Assembly: GCA_964402115.1 (NCBI GenBank)
Contig: CAYOBW010000271.1
Location: 1-10,059, forward strand
DNA: 10,059 nucleotides
DNA from: CAYOBW01 sp964402115
GTDB taxonomy: Bacteria > Verrucomicrobiota > Kiritimatiellia > UBA8416 > CAYOBW01
Direction of reading: 5' to 3'
Shown: one piece after another, positions 6,930-10,059 of the stretch
Layout of the letters: each line of letters opens with the position of its first letter
Numbering within the stretch: the first letter of the stretch is position 1
The notes under the pieces: model-generated
What the model saw: only the letters and a program-made list of their open reading frames with translations
The model's database searches: none
Told to the model about the DNA's origin: nothing
Position numbers and translations under genes: made by a program

Positions 6930-7619
6930 ATGGGCCGTTTCGTCATGGCGCTGGCACGCATGCTGACCGCCCTGGGCCGCCTGGGCCTGGCGCTGGCGCT
7001 GGCGTTCGGCCTGACGTTGGTTTTCTTCCTGATCCTGCCCTTCCTCGAGCAGGTCGGCAATCAGCGCAAGGAGGATCTGGAAGTGCGGTCGGTTGCCAGC
7101 GTCAGCCTGCCCCCCCCGCCCCCGCCACCGGCCAACGAGCCGCCCAAGGAGGAAGCGCGACCGGAGACGCCGCCCGAGCTGCCGGATCTCGCGGCCCCGC
7201 TGGATCTCGCGCAACTCGAGCTCGCGCTCAACCCCGGCGGCGCGGGCGACGGGGTGGGCGGCGATTTCGCCGTGCGGCTGCCGGGCGCAGCCACGGACCG
7301 CCCGCAGGACGCGGGACAGGACGCCGAAGCCGTCTTCTCGCTGGAAGACCTGGATCAGGCCCCGCGGGTCGTGCACCAGCCGCCGCCCGACTACCCCGCC
7401 GAGTTGCGGAAGCGCAAGCTCGCCGGCTCCGTGCATGTGCTGTTCCTCGTGGATCCGGGCGGACGCGTCGTCAATCCGCTCGTCCAGAAGTCCACGAACC
7501 CCGCTTTCGATCGGCCGGCGCTGGAAGCCGTGCGCAAGTGGCGTTTCGAGCCGGGCAAGCGCAACGGCGCGGCGGTGTCGTTCCGGATGCGGGTTCCCAT
7601 CACATTCATGGGCGGGTGA
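6930..7619 (+). CDS. tonB: TonB energy transducer
   Basis: TonB spans the periplasm and pulls on the TonB box of outer-membrane receptors. The 229-residue protein has one N-terminal membrane anchor (about 16-39, ending FFLILPFLE) and a short Pro-rich spacer beginning LPPPPPPPANEPPKEE at 60-75. An acidic linker follows, then a typical TonB C-terminal domain at about 145-229: PPPDYPAELRKRKLAGSVHV, DPGGRV, FDRPALEAVRKWRFEPGKRN and a final strand VSFRMRVPITF. GGGAGG at 6914-6919, ten bases upstream, supports the ATG at 6930; ATGs at 6945 and 6960 are weaker alternatives. The anchor lacks the Ser-x3-His motif of E. coli TonB, so energy coupling may follow the TonB2 mode. The codons for the Pro run include a C8 tract (7110-7117); the frame is intact. 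Confidence 0.93.
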   Translation: MGRFVMALARMLTALGRLGLALALAFGLTLVFFLILPFLEQVGNQRKEDLEVRSVASVSLPPPPPPPANEPPKEEARPETPPELPDLAAPLDLAQLELALNPGGAGDGVGGDFAVRLPGAATDRPQDAGQDAEAVFSLEDLDQAPRVVHQPPPDYPAELRKRKLAGSVHVLFLVDPGGRVVNPLVQKSTNPAFDRPALEAVRKWRFEPGKRNGAAVSFRMRVPITFMGG

Positions 7620-7623
7620 CAGT

Positions 7624-9000
7624 ATGCGATGCATGTTTGCGACAGTTTTGATGGCCGGGTTGACCGCCGCCACGCTGGCGGAAGGCGCCGACACGAACGA
7701 GTGGCCGCTCGAGGTCTGGCACGACCCCGCCTTCCGGCGCCAGTTTCTGGGTTCGTACGGGACGCGCGCCGAGATCGAGCCCCGCGTCACCCCGCTGGAG
7801 CGCGAGCAACTGGAGCAGGCGCTGCTGCTCATGCCGCAGAAGGGCGGGGACGAACGCGCGCGCAAGCTGCTCGAACCCCTGGCGAAAACGCCGGGGGCCA
7901 CCGCCCTGTTCGACTTCACGATCGGCAACGTCCACTTCCAGCACGAGCGGCTGGAGCTGGCCGCCGCCTGGTATCGCCGGGCGGCGGACAAGTTCCCGTC
8001 GTACCTGCGGGCCCACAAGAACCTGGGCGTCGTGGCCATGCGGCTGGGGCAGTTCGACAAGGCGGCGCCGGCGCTCACGCGCGCGCTGGAGCTGGGCGAG
8101 AACGACGGTCTGACGTACGGTTTGCTGGGCTTCGCCTACCTCCAGACCGACCGTCCATTGCCGGCGGAGAGCGCCTATCGCCAGGCCATGTTGCTGCAGC
8201 CGGACACCACGGATTGGCAGACCGGGCTGGCCCGCAGTCTCTTCAAGCAGGGCCGCTACGAGGAGGCGGCCACGCTCTGTCAGACCCTCATCGCCCGCGC
8301 GCCGGACCGCCCGGAGTACTGGATCCTCCAAGCCAACGCCTACCTCGGCATGAAGCAGCCGGTCAAGGCGGCGGAGAACTTCGAGTACCTTGCTCTCGCG
8401 GGTCAGTCCTCGGCACAGAGCCTCAACACGCTGGGCGACATCTACGTCAACGAGAACCTGCCCGATCTCGCCGCCGATGCCTACCGGCGCGCCCTGGACA
8501 AGGGCGGCGACGGCAGCCTCGCCCGCGCGCTGCGCAATGCCGAAGTGCTCGCCGCCCGCGGCGCCTCGGCCGAAGCGCGGACTCTCGCCACCGCCCTCAA
8601 GACGCAGGCCGGCGCGAACGGCCTGCCGGCCGACGACAAGCGGCGCCTGCTGAAACTCGAGGCCCGCCTCGCAGCCACCGGCGCCGGCGGTGGCGAGCAG
8701 ATGCGTTTGCTGGAGGAGCTGGTCGCGCTAGACCCGCTGGACGGCGAGGCGCTCATCATGCTGGGACGCCACCAGGCCGGAGCCGGCTTGACCGAGAAGG
8801 CGGCTTTCTGTTTCGAGCGCGCCGCCGGCCTGTCGCGCTTCGAGGCGGAGGCGCGCCTGCGGCACGCCCAGTGCCTCGTGAAGGCCGGCCGCTACCAGGA
8901 GGCCGTGCCACTGCTCAAGCGCGCGCAGGAACTGCGCCCGCGCGACGACGTGGCGCGCTATCTCGAACAGGTGGAACGGGTCGCCCGCACCCGCGGCTGA
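7624..9000 (+). CDS. Periplasmic TPR-repeat protein of the TonB2 cluster
   Basis: The 458-residue product begins with a signal peptide (about 1-22, cleavage near LAEGA) and is then mostly helical tetratricopeptide repeats. Repeats can be followed at about 94-125, 127-159, 161-193, 195-227, 229-261 and 263-296, with a second group at about 372-404 and 406-439. A Lys/Arg/Ala-rich helical section (about 300-365) lies between them. Typical TPR residues are visible, for example LGVVAMRLGQFDKAAPALTR and LARSLFKQGRYEEAATLCQ. TPR proteins mediate protein-protein contacts; one occupies this same place after tonB2 in Vibrio-type clusters, where it is thought to assist the Ton complex. The start is four bases after the tonB stop, with only a weak G-rich site upstream, so translation is probably coupled. 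A lipoprotein signal is not evident. The exact binding partner cannot be read from sequence. Confidence 0.87.
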   Translation: MRCMFATVLMAGLTAATLAEGADTNEWPLEVWHDPAFRRQFLGSYGTRAEIEPRVTPLEREQLEQALLLMPQKGGDERARKLLEPLAKTPGATALFDFTIGNVHFQHERLELAAAWYRRAADKFPSYLRAHKNLGVVAMRLGQFDKAAPALTRALELGENDGLTYGLLGFAYLQTDRPLPAESAYRQAMLLQPDTTDWQTGLARSLFKQGRYEEAATLCQTLIARAPDRPEYWILQANAYLGMKQPVKAAENFEYLALAGQSSAQSLNTLGDIYVNENLPDLAADAYRRALDKGGDGSLARALRNAEVLAARGASAEARTLATALKTQAGANGLPADDKRRLLKLEARLAATGAGGGEQMRLLEELVALDPLDGEALIMLGRHQAGAGLTEKAAFCFERAAGLSRFEAEARLRHAQCLVKAGRYQEAVPLLKRAQELRPRDDVARYLEQVERVARTRG

Positions 9001-9092
9001 GGGGCCGGAATGCGCGTGACGGGGGAACCGTCGGAAGCAACAACAACAACACGGCAAGCAAGCAGAGAGCAACAGAAGCGGAGGAACAGACG
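9001..9092 (+). promoter_or_regulatory. A-rich, CAA-repeat leader before the barrel gene
   Basis: This 92-base gap is the longest inside the cluster. From about 9038 to 9090 it is strikingly A-rich against the GC-rich background, with a run of CAA triplets at about 9039-9053 and few bases able to pair. I see no promoter -10/-35 pair and no terminator hairpin. It could act as an unstructured translation leader for the downstream gene. Confidence 0.35.
9080..9085 (+). promoter_or_regulatory. Ribosome binding site for the barrel protein gene
   Basis: GGAGGA lies seven bases before the ATG at 9093, the strongest Shine-Dalgarno sequence in the window. It decides the start, since the frame is open from 7629 in the shadow of the TPR gene. 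Confidence 0.65.
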
Positions 9093-10004
9093 ATGCAGAC
9101 AAGAACACGGGGATGGATGCTGGGGTGGAGTCTGGCGGCGGTCTGGACGGTCGGCGCGGCGGAGTCGGCGCTGGACGTGCCGCCCGCGAGTATGGACGCG
9201 ACCGAGACAGAGACGGAGAAGCCGGCGGCCTGGAATATCGCAGCGGGCGCGCAGACGCGCGTGTACATCTACACGCACGACGCCCTGCAGCACCGTGCCG
9301 ACTACGAGGCCGACAAGTCCGAACGGTGGCGCGACGGTTCGTCCGACGGCCTGGGCTGGGGCTTGCATGCAGCCATCAGCCGCGGCGGCGGCATCCTGGA
9401 TCTCACGCTCATGCTGTCGGACTACGACTTCGACTACCGGGACGACAACTGCACGCACAAGATCTCGACCACGCGCCGGGACGTGATCGGCATCTGGCGG
9501 CAGCCGACCGACAGCAACGACTGGGCCGCGTGGGGCTGGACGGTCGGCGCCCGCTACCTGGGCACGACCAAAGAAATCCGAATCACCGAAAGCGAGGACG
9601 TCCTCGAGGAAAGCGATGGCGTGACGTGGTATCTCATCACCGGCGGCTACTATGGCGAAGTCCGCCCCTTCCGCGGCGAGCGCTTCCGGGCGTATGGCGA
9701 CATCGGACTGCTCTTCGGCGAGGCCTCCGGCCTAGCGCGCAACGGCAACGACACGGCCTGGGCCGACGGGCGGATCCGCGACGAGTACACGGATCAGCAT
9801 GCCCTGGCGTACGGGCTCGACGGCGTCGTGGGCCTCGCCTACGCGTTTCCGCAGCACTTCCTGCTCCGGCTCGACTACCGGCGCGAGTGGCTCTACTCCT
9901 TCGCCGCCACGGAGACCGGCATCGTGACGTTCCCCGACAACGCCGACGCGCTCTTCATGGAGATCCAGCACAGCGTGACAGCCTCGCTAGAGTATCGGTT
10001 CTAA
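9093..10004 (+). CDS. Predicted outer-membrane beta-barrel protein, function unknown
   Basis: The 303-residue protein has a signal peptide (about 1-23: MQTRTRGWMLGWSLAAVWTV then GAAES) and a short Thr/Glu-rich linker (about 30-44). It then has repeated amphipathic strands rich in Tyr, Trp and Gly, such as QTRVYIYTH, GILDLTLMLSDYDFDY, WGWTVGARYLG, FRAYGDIGLLFGEASG, LDGVVGLAYAF and FLLRLDYRREWLY. It ends HSVTASLEYRF, whose final Phe matches the C-terminal signal of outer-membrane barrels. About eight to ten strands fit its length. I do not recognise a named family. It follows the TPR gene by 92 bases in the same direction, so it may be co-transcribed and serve the same uptake system, but that is inference from position. 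A transport, adhesin or structural role is equally open. Confidence 0.75.
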   Translation: MQTRTRGWMLGWSLAAVWTVGAAESALDVPPASMDATETETEKPAAWNIAAGAQTRVYIYTHDALQHRADYEADKSERWRDGSSDGLGWGLHAAISRGGGILDLTLMLSDYDFDYRDDNCTHKISTTRRDVIGIWRQPTDSNDWAAWGWTVGARYLGTTKEIRITESEDVLEESDGVTWYLITGGYYGEVRPFRGERFRAYGDIGLLFGEASGLARNGNDTAWADGRIRDEYTDQHALAYGLDGVVGLAYAFPQHFLLRLDYRREWLYSFAATETGIVTFPDNADALFMEIQHSVTASLEYRF

Positions 10005-10059
10005 TGTGGGCTTCGCCCTCAACCCTCACCCCGCCCCTCTCCCAGCGGGAGAGGGCTGA
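10005..10059 (+). repeat. Palindromic intergenic repeat, possibly acting as terminator
   Basis: A small hairpin GGGC-TTC-GCCC (10008-10018) is followed by a perfect 9-bp stem: CCCTCTCCC at 10035-10043, loop AGC, GGGAGAGGG at 10047-10055. The wording AACCCTCACCCC followed by a CCCTCTCCC palindrome resembles dispersed intergenic repeats found in many GC-rich genomes (recalled, not searched). It lies just after the last gene, so it could end transcription, but no T tract is visible before the window stops. Confidence 0.6.

Noticed and set aside
9039..9053. CAA triplet run as a possible CRISPR-like or satellite array
   Set aside because: It is a single very short low-complexity run with no spacer structure.
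7629..9092. Extended upstream reading of the barrel protein frame across the TPR gene
   Set aside because: The TPR repeats are clear in the other frame; the Arg/Gly/Ala-rich upstream translation is a shadow. GGAGGA and the signal peptide place the true start at 9093.
9010..9486. Forward 158-codon frame starting in the spacer and crossing the barrel gene
   Set aside because: The product is Arg/Thr/Ser-rich with no domain, and it overlaps most of the first half of the barrel gene out of frame.

Overview
The window is one gene-dense, GC-rich stretch (third codon positions strongly G/C) with every recognised gene on the + strand, separated by overlaps or short gaps. It reads as a single TonB energy-transduction operon of the kind described in Vibrio as the TonB2/TtpC system, flanked by two outer-membrane proteins. 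The envelope signals (signal peptides, TonB-dependent receptor, C-terminal aromatic residues on the barrels) show a Gram-negative, double-membraned bacterium. The base composition and the receptor's N-terminal carboxypeptidase-regulatory-like domain would fit a GC-rich lineage outside Vibrio, possibly in the Verrucomicrobiota/Kiritimatiellota group or a GC-rich proteobacterium. That placement is a low-confidence guess.

Layout: (1) 1-228, the 3' end of an unrecognised gene whose stop overlaps the next start (ATGA). (2) 225-3356, a large TonB-dependent receptor. (3) 3392-4207, a periplasmic DUF3450-type coiled-coil protein. (4) 4234-5796, a TtpC-type protein: a secreted coiled-coil domain fused to a MotA/TolQ/ExbB proton-channel domain. 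(5) 5793-6485, ExbB. (6) 6514-6927, ExbD. (7) 6930-7619, TonB. (8) 7624-9000, a periplasmic TPR protein. (9) 9093-10004, a small outer-membrane beta-barrel protein of unknown function, after an unusually A-rich 92-base spacer. (10) 10005-10059, non-coding sequence with a perfect 9-bp palindrome that looks like a dispersed intergenic repeat and may also end the transcript.

How they work together (known family roles plus inference): ExbB/ExbD use the proton gradient to energise TonB, which contacts the TonB box of the receptor and opens its plug for uptake of a substrate that cannot be named from the sequence. TtpC and DUF3450 are the extra components that mark this TonB subclass, and the TPR protein is its usual downstream neighbour. 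The most notable points are an apparent sequence relationship between the stand-alone DUF3450 protein and the periplasmic part of TtpC, the linked receptor and second barrel protein at either end of the cluster, a near-identical 15-16-base leader motif before two of the genes, and a TonB membrane anchor without the classical Ser/His motif. No transposase, CRISPR array, tRNA or rRNA gene was seen.
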